Virus record (IMG/VR): IMGVR_UViG_3300044802_000108
Span: 1 to 26,251 of that record
Length of the DNA: 26,251 bases
Strand: one strand, 5' to 3'
Source: a virus
The notes below the pieces were generated by a model. It was given only the letters and a program-made list of their open reading frames with translations. It was not told the DNA's origin and ran no database searches. Below are positions 14,876 to 22,187 of this stretch, one piece after another (position 1 is the first letter of the stretch; each line of letters starts with the position of its first letter). Position numbers and translations under genes: made by a program.

Positions 14876-15462
14876 TGTTAATCTATAAAGCAACGAACAA
14901 CTTGAATGGAATGTCATACATAGGTAAAACTGTGTATGACATTCAAGTTCGTTTTGGACGACATTTACAGAAAGCTAGACTGGGTATCGGAGAATACTTT
15001 CATCGAGCCATAAAGAAATACGGTCCAGAGAACTTCTCTGTCAAAGTTCTCGTTATCGTTAATAATGAAGAGGATTTGAATCGATATGAAATTGCTCTGA
15101 TAAAAGCTTTTGGAACCAAGGCACCATATGGTTATAATCTTACTGATGGTGGAGAAGGAACATCAGGTTATAAACATAGTGAGATCTCGAAACATCGTAT
15201 GAGCTTGGCTAAGATAGGTAAAGCACATCCACCTAAGTTTTCTGAGATAATGAGTCGGGTAACAAGAGGGTCGAACAATCCTAACTTTGGAAAGTTGGGA
15301 CCTAGTAATCTTCTTTTCGGTAGAAAACGGCCAATCGAAGTGATAGAAAAGATTCGTATTTCACATCTTGGCAAGACACATTCTCAGGAAACCAAAGACA
15401 AATTAGGAGAGATACAAAAACAAAGATGGGCGGAAGGAAAATATGATTCAAGATCCTGCTGA
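14875..15462 (+). CDS. Free-standing GIY-YIG homing endonuclease with NUMOD3 repeats
   Basis: The N-terminus is a GIY-YIG nuclease: LIYKATNN in place of GIY, SYIGKT for YIG, then the arginine region (VRFGRHL), the FHRAIKKYG helix, the glutamate in RYEIALIKAF, and YNLTDGGEG. After it come several NUMOD3-type DNA-binding units (GYKHSEISKHRMS, NPNFGK, FGRKRP, GKTHSQETKDKL). It would cut a specific site and copy itself into phages lacking it. It begins at TAATG on the metallophosphoesterase stop, ends 20 bases inside the next gene, and is visibly more A+T-rich than both neighbours, all signs of insertion. No intron is evident. Confidence 0.92.
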   Translation: MLIYKATNNLNGMSYIGKTVYDIQVRFGRHLQKARLGIGEYFHRAIKKYGPENFSVKVLVIVNNEEDLNRYEIALIKAFGTKAPYGYNLTDGGEGTSGYKHSEISKHRMSLAKIGKAHPPKFSEIMSRVTRGSNNPNFGKLGPSNLLFGRKRPIEVIEKIRISHLGKTHSQETKDKLGEIQKQRWAEGKYDSRSC

Positions 15463-16087
15463 GAAGCGCATTATCACGCCTGGCGATCCTGGATGGAATG
15501 CTCCGGCATCTCTTGATCCAGTACCAGTGACTCCCAAACTCCCGGACGAAGTCCTGGAGGAAGCTTTTAGTGAAGCCCTAACTGAAGTTCAGAATATGAT
15601 TTCAGAAGGCGGCCCTGTCCCCTCAGAGGAGGCTCCCGCGGCTACGATTCCCAAGGAGCCCGAGCCTCCAACAGCTAGCTATCGCTTCCATAGTCCGGCA
15701 CGGATGCGGTCCATTCCTATTCCGATGCCCAAGCCTATTGTGGTTACCCTGACTGAGAATCTTTCGAAGTCATGGGAACGTAAATGCTACGTAGGTAATA
15801 TAGACTACATCCCTGTCGAAGGGCAGGATTATAAGCAACGTGTTCGTAGACCTGGATTCAGAAAGGGTGATAGCATCACCCTTTCTTCCATGGTTTTCTA
15901 TCCAGGGGTAGGAGTTCTATATGGCTTTGTTGAAGGGTCACGGCAAGGCTATGCCGTTCGTCAAGACCAGATTCTGTTTCCTGAGCCGGTACCTGAGACT
16001 CCGCCACCTGGGGAGAGCATTACGGCAGCAGTACAACCTATTAGTGAGGTAACATCAGATGCAACCATGGTTGGACAAGACACTTAA
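15443..16087 (+). CDS. Proline-rich hypothetical protein (214 aa)
   Basis: ATG 15443 follows GGAAGGAAAAT (15433-15442), a site that lies within the homing endonuclease gene. The first 75 residues and the last 35 are rich in Pro, Glu and Ala and probably disordered. The middle (about 83-180) is a beta-rich domain including RRPGFRKGDSITLSS and GVGVLYGFVEGSRQGYAV, which could be a small SH3-like barrel. Function unknown. It overlaps the nucleotidase start by 29 bases. Confidence 0.7.
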   Translation: MIQDPAEKRIITPGDPGWNAPASLDPVPVTPKLPDEVLEEAFSEALTEVQNMISEGGPVPSEEAPAATIPKEPEPPTASYRFHSPARMRSIPIPMPKPIVVTLTENLSKSWERKCYVGNIDYIPVEGQDYKQRVRRPGFRKGDSITLSSMVFYPGVGVLYGFVEGSRQGYAVRQDQILFPEPVPETPPPGESITAAVQPISEVTSDATMVGQDT

Positions 16088-16763
16088 GTATGGGCCCCAT
16101 GGGCGTCCGGTAACGGATAACCCAAAGGATAAGCTGTATGTGGTCAGCACTGACACAGATGGCGTCCTTGCCAATTGGGTAGATGCGTTCCTTGAAGTGT
16201 TCAATCAGAGATGCGGTAAGACCATTACCCAAGATCAATGGACAAACGATCGGCCCTGGCTGGCCGAACCGGAGCCCTTGATGACCAAGGCTCAGTTTGA
16301 AGAAACGTTTGATGCCACTCTGCACATCCCAGAGTTTTGGCTACACCTCAAACCCTATGATAACATAGATTTTGCGGCTATCAATAATGATTTGGGTGAC
16401 GCCTTGTACAATCTGTACGTTCTGACAGGGCGAGTAAACCTTTTGGCTGATGAAGGTATCACAGATACTACACAGATGCTTTCACGCTGGGTGCGCGCGG
16501 CAGGTGTTCCATTAGTGACCGGCTGTAACGCCGGCGCAGACGACAGAGAAGACTTATTGGCTAATCTGGATGTCGATTTCCACTTGGATGATTTCATAGA
16601 TCACGTGGAAGAGATCAATAAGGGTAAGCATACCAGGGCATATCTGATGGACAGGCCCTGGAACAGGCAGTATGATGTTGGAGACCTACGCTGCACATCG
16701 TTCGACGATTTCCTGATGAAGACGATATTCGCCGACCGGGAGTTTGAAGGCAAGAGCAAGTAA
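16059..16763 (+). CDS. HAD-family 5'(3')-deoxyribonucleotidase-like protein
   Basis: HAD phosphatase of the NT5C (5' nucleotidase, deoxy type) kind. Motif I is TDTDGVLANW with nucleophile D32 and general acid D34; motif II is VLTGR; a late acidic HLDDFIDHVEEINK followed by LMDRPWNRQYDV corresponds to motif IV and the conserved Pro-x-N segment. It would dephosphorylate deoxynucleoside monophosphates, fitting the pool-remodelling genes nearby. Length 234 aa is slightly longer than usual because of about 25 extra N-terminal residues. GAGGT (16045-16049) precedes ATG 16059. Confidence 0.8.
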   Translation: MQPWLDKTLKYGPHGRPVTDNPKDKLYVVSTDTDGVLANWVDAFLEVFNQRCGKTITQDQWTNDRPWLAEPEPLMTKAQFEETFDATLHIPEFWLHLKPYDNIDFAAINNDLGDALYNLYVLTGRVNLLADEGITDTTQMLSRWVRAAGVPLVTGCNAGADDREDLLANLDVDFHLDDFIDHVEEINKGKHTRAYLMDRPWNRQYDVGDLRCTSFDDFLMKTIFADREFEGKSK

Positions 16764-16771
16764 GAGGTCCT

Positions 16772-17077
16772 ATGCTACCAGCTCAGCTGATAGTGGATGT
16801 ATTTCAGTGTTTGGCAGACTTTCTGATTGTGCTATTCTTTATCATAGAGCTGCGGGGTAGTAGGAAAGAACGGGAGCTCAACGAACAGCAAGTCGCTGCC
16901 ATCAAGAAACAGACCCAAGTCTTGGAAGACCTTCATAAGGCTCTTCATAAGAGTGCGGCAGAAGAAATAGAACTACTTGAAGATGTGCACGCCGAACTGG
17001 CGGACATCAATGATAAACAACCGGAGATTCTCAATGAAGAACAAGAAAAAGAAAGTACTCCCACCTCGGGAAGCTAA
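16772..17077 (+). CDS. Membrane-anchored coiled-coil protein (101 aa)
   Basis: AAGAGG (16763-16768) precedes the ATG. Residues 7-27 (from IVDVFQCL to LFFIIEL) form one membrane span, followed by a basic turn (RGSRKER) and a long charged coiled coil (about 34-90), then a Ser/Thr tail. This is the arrangement of small phage inner-membrane proteins such as Rz-like spanins or lysis regulators, but no lysis neighbours support that, so the role is open. Confidence 0.7.
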   Translation: MLPAQLIVDVFQCLADFLIVLFFIIELRGSRKERELNEQQVAAIKKQTQVLEDLHKALHKSAAEEIELLEDVHAELADINDKQPEILNEEQEKESTPTSGS

Positions 17078-17276
17078 AACCGACGCACAACTTAATGAGC
17101 TCGGCCGCGACAATATCGATACAAAAGATGCCTGGATATTGATCGATGCTGGAAATGTGCATATTTGCAACCAGCGTAACGGAGAGACCTCCACAGGCGA
17201 GGTAAGTCTGAGTCGCAAGGACTTTGAGAAGTTCATTGATTGGTACAACACAGGAGTGTATAAACGTGGCCGATAA
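17034..17276 (+). CDS. Hypothetical protein (80 aa)
   Basis: ATG 17034 is chosen because GGAG (17022-17025) lies upstream. A longer frame from 16977 would overlap the membrane protein by 101 bases. The N-terminus is basic (MKNKKKKVLPPREAK); the rest is mixed alpha/beta, with AWILIDAGNVHICNQR as a likely strand pair. No family recognised. The next gene starts 11 bases before its end. Confidence 0.65.
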   Translation: MKNKKKKVLPPREAKTDAQLNELGRDNIDTKDAWILIDAGNVHICNQRNGETSTGEVSLSRKDFEKFIDWYNTGVYKRGR

Positions 17277-17475
17277 GCCCAATAGACTGCAAAATTATTG
17301 TATCCAGGCGAAACTTAGCCTTATCGTTTCTATTGAAGTCAGCGCTCATGATCTAGATGAGGCACTGGCTAAGTCAAAGGAAATGAACGAGGATAATTTC
17401 GTCGAGATTCTCGGCGAATATATGGATGGCAACCATAAGATCACCGGTGTTTATTTGTCTGATTTGGACGTGTAA
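17266..17475 (+). CDS. Small hypothetical protein (69 aa)
   Basis: GTG 17266 is preferred because AGGAG (17251-17255) is well placed. A TTG at 17224 in frame would overlap the previous gene by 53 bases. The product looks like a small ferredoxin-like alpha/beta domain (IQAKLSLIVSIEVSA, a helix DEALAKSKEM, then two strands). Acidic C-terminus. Family not recognised. Confidence 0.65.
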   Translation: MADKPNRLQNYCIQAKLSLIVSIEVSAHDLDEALAKSKEMNEDNFVEILGEYMDGNHKITGVYLSDLDV

Positions 17476-17484
17476 GGAGAACCT

Positions 17485-17682
17485 ATGAAGCTCGGTATTA
17501 AGAAGCTCCCGCAGACCGCTGAGCTGACCAAGCGTCAGCGTGCCGCGGCTACGAAACATGGTTTAGCTTTATTGGCAATACTAAGATCTGTCACCTGTGG
17601 TGTAGAAACTGTCGACGACAGGCTATTTGCCAATACTATGAAGAGACTCCGGGATGAATTCTATGAATGGGGTTTTGACTAA
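17485..17682 (+). CDS. Small basic helical protein (65 aa)
   Basis: A strong AAGGAGA site (17474-17480) precedes ATG 17485. The product is helical and basic with no recognisable motif. The stop TAA (17680-17682) lies two bases before the start I choose for the HD phosphohydrolase, so the two are probably coupled. Confidence 0.75.
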   Translation: MKLGIKKLPQTAELTKRQRAAATKHGLALLAILRSVTCGVETVDDRLFANTMKRLRDEFYEWGFD

Positions 17683-17683
17683 T

Positions 17684-18325
17684 ATGTATTTTACCTACAC
17701 CGGCCAGCAGATATCCCCCACGGAGGGTGCACCTTCGCTGGAGGATATCGCCTGGCAACTCCTGCATGTCTGTAGGTATGCAGGCGCCTGCCGGGTCAAC
17801 TATACAGTAGGGATCCATTCTATGCTGGTGGCCGACCTCGTCCCACGAAGGTTGGAATTTCAGGCCCTACTGCATGATGGTACTGAGTCTTGCGTTGGAG
17901 ATATTCCCAAGCCTTTTAAGTCCGATGAGATGCGGAAGACTGAGGATATTCTGATGGCAAGGATCTGGGAGAAGTTTGGTCTCTCGCAGTGTACTGACGA
18001 AGATTACAAAATCATTAAGCGCGCCGATATCTTAGCCTTGTGCGCCGAAGCCGACTTGATCGGCCCGCCAGGACTGGTAGAAGACGGGATTACTGAAGGG
18101 TGGTATAAGCATAATGATGGCGTGGTCTCGCGACTGAAGAACTACCTCTCCAAGTATAAGGTTCATGCTTGGGGAATGGATGAAGGCGATCTCGCACAAT
18201 GGGAGTTCATGGCCCGTGCGAGGCACTGCCTCGAGTATCAACGAGCAATGAAAAATGGAGAAGTGGTGCATTTGAATGAGGTATCTACCGGAACGACAAC
18301 CGATAATTCAATCTTCCACGACTAA
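17684..18325 (+). CDS. HD-domain phosphohydrolase (YfbR-like)
   Basis: Resembles the YfbR type of deoxyribonucleoside monophosphate phosphatases. From ATG 17684 the core is visible: a metal-site histidine region LLHVCRYAG (H28), GIHSMLVA (H45), the HD pair ALLHDGTE (H64-D65, with E68), the GDIPKPFK segment, and a later acidic ADILALCAEAD helix. It would remove phosphate from dNMPs or related nucleotides. ATGs at 17654 and 17663 are alternatives with no better site and would overlap the previous gene. The junction to the next gene repeats the same GACTAATATG sequence found at this start. Confidence 0.8.
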   Translation: MYFTYTGQQISPTEGAPSLEDIAWQLLHVCRYAGACRVNYTVGIHSMLVADLVPRRLEFQALLHDGTESCVGDIPKPFKSDEMRKTEDILMARIWEKFGLSQCTDEDYKIIKRADILALCAEADLIGPPGLVEDGITEGWYKHNDGVVSRLKNYLSKYKVHAWGMDEGDLAQWEFMARARHCLEYQRAMKNGEVVHLNEVSTGTTTDNSIFHD

Positions 18326-18326
18326 T

Positions 18327-18824
18327 ATGGTCCTAGGCATAACCGGGCACCGGCCCCATAAGTTAGGTGGTTACAACGATGCCACAAACAAGTCGAAAGA
18401 TATAAAGCTCCTGATGAAGAAAGCTTTTGTCCAAGCTGCGCCAGTTTGTATAGTATCGGGGATGGCTCTGGGAGTTGACCAGTGGGCTGTGGAAGTTGCA
18501 CTCGAGTTGGGGATCAAGGTCCTAGCCCTTATCCCCTGCCTGGAACAGGACTCGCAATGGCCTCCATCTTCGAAGAAGAAATATGCTGAACTGCTAGACC
18601 GAATCGTCAAAGCCGGAGGTTCCGTTGAATACGTTACCAAAGAACCCTATACCCAAACCTGTATGCAACTCCGTAATCAACGTATTGTGGATTACTCCAC
18701 GCATATACTGGCGGTTTGGGATCGTTCCTGGGGTGGCACAGGCAGCTGTGTCCGTTTGGGGAAGAAAGCAGGCCGACCAGTCACAGTAATACATCCTACT
18801 TCTTACGAGGTGACACATGAATAA
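18327..18824 (+). CDS. SLOG-family protein (YpsA/DUF1273-like)
   Basis: The product begins VLGITGHRPHKLGGY and continues CIVSGMALGVDQWAVEVALELGIKVLALIPC, ending with ILAVWDRSWGGTGSCV, the Rossmann-like pattern of SLOG/YpsA proteins that bind nucleotides or nucleotide-derived ligands. ATG 18327 is preferred because the family core starts immediately; an upstream start at 18276 would overlap the HD gene by 50 bases. SLOG domains act in nucleotide sensing and sometimes in defence or counter-defence; which applies here is not shown by the sequence. Confidence 0.8.
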   Translation: MVLGITGHRPHKLGGYNDATNKSKDIKLLMKKAFVQAAPVCIVSGMALGVDQWAVEVALELGIKVLALIPCLEQDSQWPPSSKKKYAELLDRIVKAGGSVEYVTKEPYTQTCMQLRNQRIVDYSTHILAVWDRSWGGTGSCVRLGKKAGRPVTVIHPTSYEVTHE

Positions 18825-18996
18825 GTCTAATCCATTACTCATGGTATTCAAAATAGGACAAAGGATTCAGGTAGATAAGGAAATATATACGATACAGTCC
18901 TTGAATCCCGATGGATCTATTTTGGACGCCATTTCGGAAACAGGGGTTACCTATACTCGTCCTTCCTTGCAATATCTGAAGATCCTCAAAGACTAA
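18817..18996 (+). CDS. Small hypothetical protein (59 aa)
   Basis: An ATG at 18817 inside the last codons of the SLOG gene, with GAGG (18807-18810) upstream, opens a 59-residue frame ending in TAA 18994-18996. The product starts MNKSNPLLMVFKIGQ, continues with IYTIQSLNPDGSILD, and ends YLKILKD: a small beta-rich domain like a mini SH3 or KOW fold. It fills what would otherwise be a 176-base gap. No family recognised. Confidence 0.7.
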   Translation: MNKSNPLLMVFKIGQRIQVDKEIYTIQSLNPDGSILDAISETGVTYTRPSLQYLKILKD

Positions 18997-19000
18997 TGAA

Positions 19001-19462
19001 ATGAATAAACCCGATCCTCTTTGGATATACGGTACTTGCGATCGCATTATGATAGCCCTTCGAAGTTGGCTATGGAACTACCATAATGGAACTGTATCTG
19101 CTACCAGTAAGTACTTGACGAAGCCCGGTGAGATGGGTTCTCAACCCAAAGAGATCGATGTTCCTGCTCGTTATGCTGTTGAAGTTACCTGGCTAAAAGG
19201 GGATCTTGATTACTTGATCAAGATCCTCGAAGCCAAAGTTCCCGAGTGGGCAGTGACGAAGGATCTGAGAAGGGGCTTTCCTAAATGGAAGAATGGGAAA
19301 CTAGTTCCCTACAAGAAGGAAGCCCGGACCGTAGTAATGGACGTCTATTATCAGAATGTGATGGAGATATATCGTCTCCTCGAGGCGATGCAAAGTGGCA
19401 AAACAACCGAAGAAAAGCAAGATCTTGGAGCAGTCGATCTCGCAAGCTACACCAAAAGCTAA
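19001..19462 (+). CDS. Hypothetical protein (153 aa)
   Basis: ATG 19001 lies four bases after the previous stop. Unrecognised protein with two helical regions; the middle is basic and rich in Trp, Lys and Pro (from WAVTKDLRRGFPKWKNG to YKKEARTVV). Its last 68 bases overlap the RuvC-like gene in another frame. Possibly a nucleic-acid-binding accessory protein, judged only by charge and neighbours. Confidence 0.7.
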   Translation: MNKPDPLWIYGTCDRIMIALRSWLWNYHNGTVSATSKYLTKPGEMGSQPKEIDVPARYAVEVTWLKGDLDYLIKILEAKVPEWAVTKDLRRGFPKWKNGKLVPYKKEARTVVMDVYYQNVMEIYRLLEAMQSGKTTEEKQDLGAVDLASYTKS

Positions 19463-19985
19463 GCGAATATTAGGTTTAGACTTGTCACTTACTGGAACCG
19501 GGTATTGTATTATTGAAGAAGGGGCGGTTTCGGCAGGTCAAGCTGAATACGGTATTATCAATACGAATAATCTGCACGATTCAGAACGAATGGATTTTAT
19601 TCTCGAGCAAGTAAAAGCGAGAGTTACTAACGATACCTTTGTAGTTATTGAGGACTTCTCTTTTGGTAGCAAAGGCTCCGGACTATCAGAAATCCATGGA
19701 CTTGGTTGGATCATTCGACATTATCTGTGGAAGAATAAAATCGAGTTCACCTTAATTCCACCGACAGTCCTGAAGAAATTTGCCACAGGGAAAGGAAACT
19801 CTGATAAGAATATCATTCTCAAGGAGATATACAAACTATGGAATGTTGATTTGTATAATGATAATGAGGCTGATGCTTTTGTTTTATCCATGATTGGACG
19901 CGCTTTTATGCATCTAGATGATGCAAACTTGAAATCGTTTCAGAAGGAAGTTATCACAAAACTATGTCACGATTCGAAGATTTAA
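19395..19985 (+). CDS. RuvC-like Holliday junction resolvase
   Basis: RNase H-fold nuclease of the RuvC class, expected to cut four-way junctions formed during recombination and replication. The acidic residues are in place: D29 in ILGLDLSLTGTGY, E86 in VVIEDFSFG, and E158/D160 in DNEADAFVLS. The helix after K123 (from GKGNSDKNIILKEIY) also fits. GTG 19395 has GAGG (19381-19384) upstream; the first 23 residues are a basic extension. From about 19440 the base composition is more A+T-rich than the genes before it. Its 3' end overlaps the HNH endonuclease start by 22 bases. Confidence 0.85.
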   Translation: MAKQPKKSKILEQSISQATPKAKRILGLDLSLTGTGYCIIEEGAVSAGQAEYGIINTNNLHDSERMDFILEQVKARVTNDTFVVIEDFSFGSKGSGLSEIHGLGWIIRHYLWKNKIEFTLIPPTVLKKFATGKGNSDKNIILKEIYKLWNVDLYNDNEADAFVLSMIGRAFMHLDDANLKSFQKEVITKLCHDSKI

Positions 19986-20545
19986 CTGGAAGACAATTTG
20001 GTCGGTTGACTGTCCTGAATTGTATTCAGGTCGCAAGAGCCAAACCATATCAACCTACCATGTGGAAGTGTATCTGTTCTTGTGGTAATGAAATAATCAC
20101 CTACGCGCAATCATTGAAAGCAGGTAAGACAGCAAGCTGTGGATGTTTAAGAAAAGAAATCTGTAGCAAACAGGGCAAGAATGGTACTCTTACTTATGGA
20201 GAATCTAGTAAACGAGCTTTATTTCATAAATATCAAGGCTCGGCTATTGAACGAAGTTTAGATTTTGAACTCTCCGAGGAACAAACTACCACTTTATTCA
20301 CATCGAATTGTCATTATTGTGGAGACATTCCTTCACAGATTTACAAAGCAGCATCAGGAAGTTTTGGAGAATTTGTTTATAACGGGATAGACAGGAAAGA
20401 TAATAACGTAGGTTATCTTTGGGAAAATTGTGTCTCCTGTTGCTATACTTGTAATCGAGCTAAGCTTGAAATGTCTTATGAGAAATTCGTTGCCTGGCTA
20501 GATCGACTTACTAAGTTTCGGAGCATCAAAGACAAGGTACAGTAA
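19964..20545 (+). CDS. HNH homing endonuclease
   Basis: The N-terminal half has a zinc-binding module common in phage HNH enzymes (GRLTVL, WKCICSCGNE, SLKAGKTASCGCL). The C-terminal half is the nuclease: CHYCGD, GIDRKDNNVGYLWENC, CCYTCNRAK, then the helix MSYEKFVAWLDRL. It should nick or cut a site near its own location and spread by homing. It starts inside the RuvC-like gene and ends just before the hairpin that precedes the sigma factor, and it is A+T-rich. No group I intron is evident around it, so it is free-standing. Confidence 0.9.
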   Translation: MSRFEDLTGRQFGRLTVLNCIQVARAKPYQPTMWKCICSCGNEIITYAQSLKAGKTASCGCLRKEICSKQGKNGTLTYGESSKRALFHKYQGSAIERSLDFELSEEQTTTLFTSNCHYCGDIPSQIYKAASGSFGEFVYNGIDRKDNNVGYLWENCVSCCYTCNRAKLEMSYEKFVAWLDRLTKFRSIKDKVQ

Positions 20546-20567
20546 CCTAGAGTGGGGAAACTCTAGG
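20546..20567 (+). promoter_or_regulatory. Hairpin covering the sigma factor ribosome binding site
   Basis: CCTAGAGT (20546-20553) pairs perfectly with ACTCTAGG (20560-20567) around the loop GGGGAA. The only binding site for ATG 20574 is AGGA at 20565-20568, and its AGG lies in the 3' arm, so the folded RNA would hide it. The hairpin also starts immediately after the HNH stop. No T tract follows. Confidence 0.55.
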
Positions 20568-20573
20568 ATACTA

Positions 20574-21686
20574 ATGACCAAATCAATTCATCTGGACTCT
20601 TTTCATTATGCGGCCAAGTGGCCATTGCCTAAGGAAGGGGAATTCAACGACCTCAAGGTTGTCAATCAGGCAGGATTAGACTATGCTAATATGGCAGATG
20701 GGCCGGCCAAGGAAGAGAAGTTGTTCGAACTTGTTCGCTACTTCCACGGTTATGTATTCAAATATACCGACCTTATTGTCCGCGGCCATCTGCCCGCTCA
20801 TAGTTATAACTCCGATACCCGCAAGTTCCTGAACTACTTCCTTCCCAAAGGATCAGTCAAAGATCAGGAAGCTTTCTCGAAAGCGGCCAAGCATCTTCAC
20901 CTGGCATTCCCTCAACAGAATGCCAGTGATATATACGATACTTTGACACTTCTGCTCTTGCGATGTATCAAGCGATACGATCCTCACTATGTCGCTAAGA
21001 TGCAGAAAATAGTGAAGATAATCGATGTCAAGAGGAAGCGCAAGAAACCCTTCACTATTGAATCGATTCAAAACAAGATAGACTTTGATCCTATTGGCGC
21101 GCTGAAGAACCTCGCGCGTAAGGGGCACATCAAAGCTATTCGTGGCGCCGGCAAGAAGCTCATAGGCTATAAAGTCACACGCAGTTGGCCTCCAAACAAA
21201 GCCTTCTTGTCCGCCGAACCTATTGGTATCACATATGTCGTTCAGCTGTGGTTCCGTTATTATCTACAGGACCACATCCACGAACAGATGAAGACCCTCG
21301 AAGCCCGGGCTTGGGACAAAATGCTCCAACTCGAGCATCGAAATGATGACATGACCGGTATGGATAACGGACCACATGCAGGTCAAGATATACCTAATGC
21401 AGATGGAGAGTTAGTAGATTCCGCCGGCAATAGCTGGGCCGCAGACATGTCCTTAGTGCGCAAGCAACTGGACATAAGCCAGATTACTCCCAGCTGGGTC
21501 CAGGGAACCTCCGACAAGCTCTTTGCCAACATGACTGTTAGAGAAAGACAGCTTATCTACCTGTATTATGTTGAGGATATGCCTTGGAAACAGCTTGCCA
21601 GCACCATGGGAATGACCATCAACCAAGTGCAGAAGATCCACGGTGACATCATCACCTATCTACAAAGTAAGTTCCATGTAAAATAA
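20574..21686 (+). CDS. Sigma-70-like transcription factor
   Basis: The C-terminal 60 residues match sigma region 4: NMTVRERQLIYLYYVEDMPWKQLASTMGMTINQVQKIH, with an RER start, a helix-turn-helix and a terminal helix. The N-terminal half (LFELVRYFHGYVFKYTDLI and the following helices, about 50-160) is compatible with region 2, though more divergent. A middle region with basic residues (KRKRKKPF) may act as region 3. It would redirect host RNA polymerase to phage promoters, plausibly for the structural genes that follow. 370 aa is normal for such factors. Translation may be limited by the upstream hairpin. Confidence 0.8.
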   Translation: MTKSIHLDSFHYAAKWPLPKEGEFNDLKVVNQAGLDYANMADGPAKEEKLFELVRYFHGYVFKYTDLIVRGHLPAHSYNSDTRKFLNYFLPKGSVKDQEAFSKAAKHLHLAFPQQNASDIYDTLTLLLLRCIKRYDPHYVAKMQKIVKIIDVKRKRKKPFTIESIQNKIDFDPIGALKNLARKGHIKAIRGAGKKLIGYKVTRSWPPNKAFLSAEPIGITYVVQLWFRYYLQDHIHEQMKTLEARAWDKMLQLEHRNDDMTGMDNGPHAGQDIPNADGELVDSAGNSWAADMSLVRKQLDISQITPSWVQGTSDKLFANMTVRERQLIYLYYVEDMPWKQLASTMGMTINQVQKIHGDIITYLQSKFHVK

Positions 21687-21689
21687 CCT

Positions 21690-21726
21690 TTGGGGCGGTA
21701 TTCTGTTTTTGATACTATTCGAATAG
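21690..21726 (+). promoter_or_regulatory. Candidate promoter and palindromic operator
   Basis: TTGGGG (21690-21695) and GATACT (21711-21716) are 15 bases apart, a weak bacterial promoter. The -10 box runs into a perfect 12-bp palindrome CTATTCGAATAG (21715-21726), a shape typical of a dimer-binding operator. It lies between the sigma factor and the next gene (ATG 21734), in a 47-base gap. Confidence 0.35.
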
Positions 21727-21733
21727 AGGTCAT

Positions 21734-22153
21734 ATGTCAAACGAGAAGAAAAGTAATCTAATCACAATGCAGCCAGCGATTACACCGACAGTGAAAGAGC
21801 TACCTACATTGGTGGCGTGGGAGACCACTAATCTCCGCAACTTGATCACTCACAAGAATGAAATGAATGCATTGGCCCAGGCATATCAAATGATTGCCAA
21901 CAATGCAGGTCAGCAGGTAGCAGATTTCGTGAATAAGCTTCTTGCTTCCCGCGGGCTGGATGTCAGGATCTATGGCATTTCCTCAACCTTGGACAAGATC
22001 ATCGAGTTGAGCGATGCCGAGAAGGCTAATGTGGCTAAGTCTCTTGCAGCACAAGCTGCAGCTCAGGCTCCAACACCATCTGCTCCACCGGCGCCCGCAC
22101 CAGGGACACCGCCAGCACCAGTGCCGGAAAGCCTTGCTCCAGCAACAAGTTAA
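21734..22153 (+). CDS. Helical protein with Pro/Ala-rich tail (139 aa)
   Basis: AGAGG (21725-21729) precedes the ATG. The first 100 residues are soluble and mostly helical (LITHKNEMNALAQAYQMI, VADFVNKLLASRG), followed by an Ala-rich helix and a tail of repeated PAP/PPAP units. Such tails are common linkers in phage structural or scaffold proteins. It opens the block that includes the Ig-like surface protein, so a virion role is likely but not shown. Confidence 0.7.
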   Translation: MSNEKKSNLITMQPAITPTVKELPTLVAWETTNLRNLITHKNEMNALAQAYQMIANNAGQQVADFVNKLLASRGLDVRIYGISSTLDKIIELSDAEKANVAKSLAAQAAAQAPTPSAPPAPAPGTPPAPVPESLAPATS

Positions 22154-22154
22154 A

Positions 22155-22178
22155 CTTCTATACTAACCAGTACAGAAG
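22155..22178 (+). promoter_or_regulatory. Second copy of the TATACT motif inside a hairpin
   Basis: CTATACTAACCAG (22158-22170) is identical to the 13 bases at 9667-9679. Here it sits in an inverted repeat: CTTCT/AGAAG (22155-22159 with 22174-22178) and TACT/AGTA (22161-22164 with 22169-22172) around AACC, with one A-C mismatch. It lies just before the GAGGTG site of the Ig-like gene and is a candidate promoter or regulator-binding site. Confidence 0.45.
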
Positions 22179-22187
22179 AGGTGTCTA

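Noticed and set aside
14875-15462. Intron-encoded location for the GIY-YIG endonuclease
   Set aside because: Both neighbouring genes are complete with normal starts and stops and no intron core sequences are seen, so it is free-standing.
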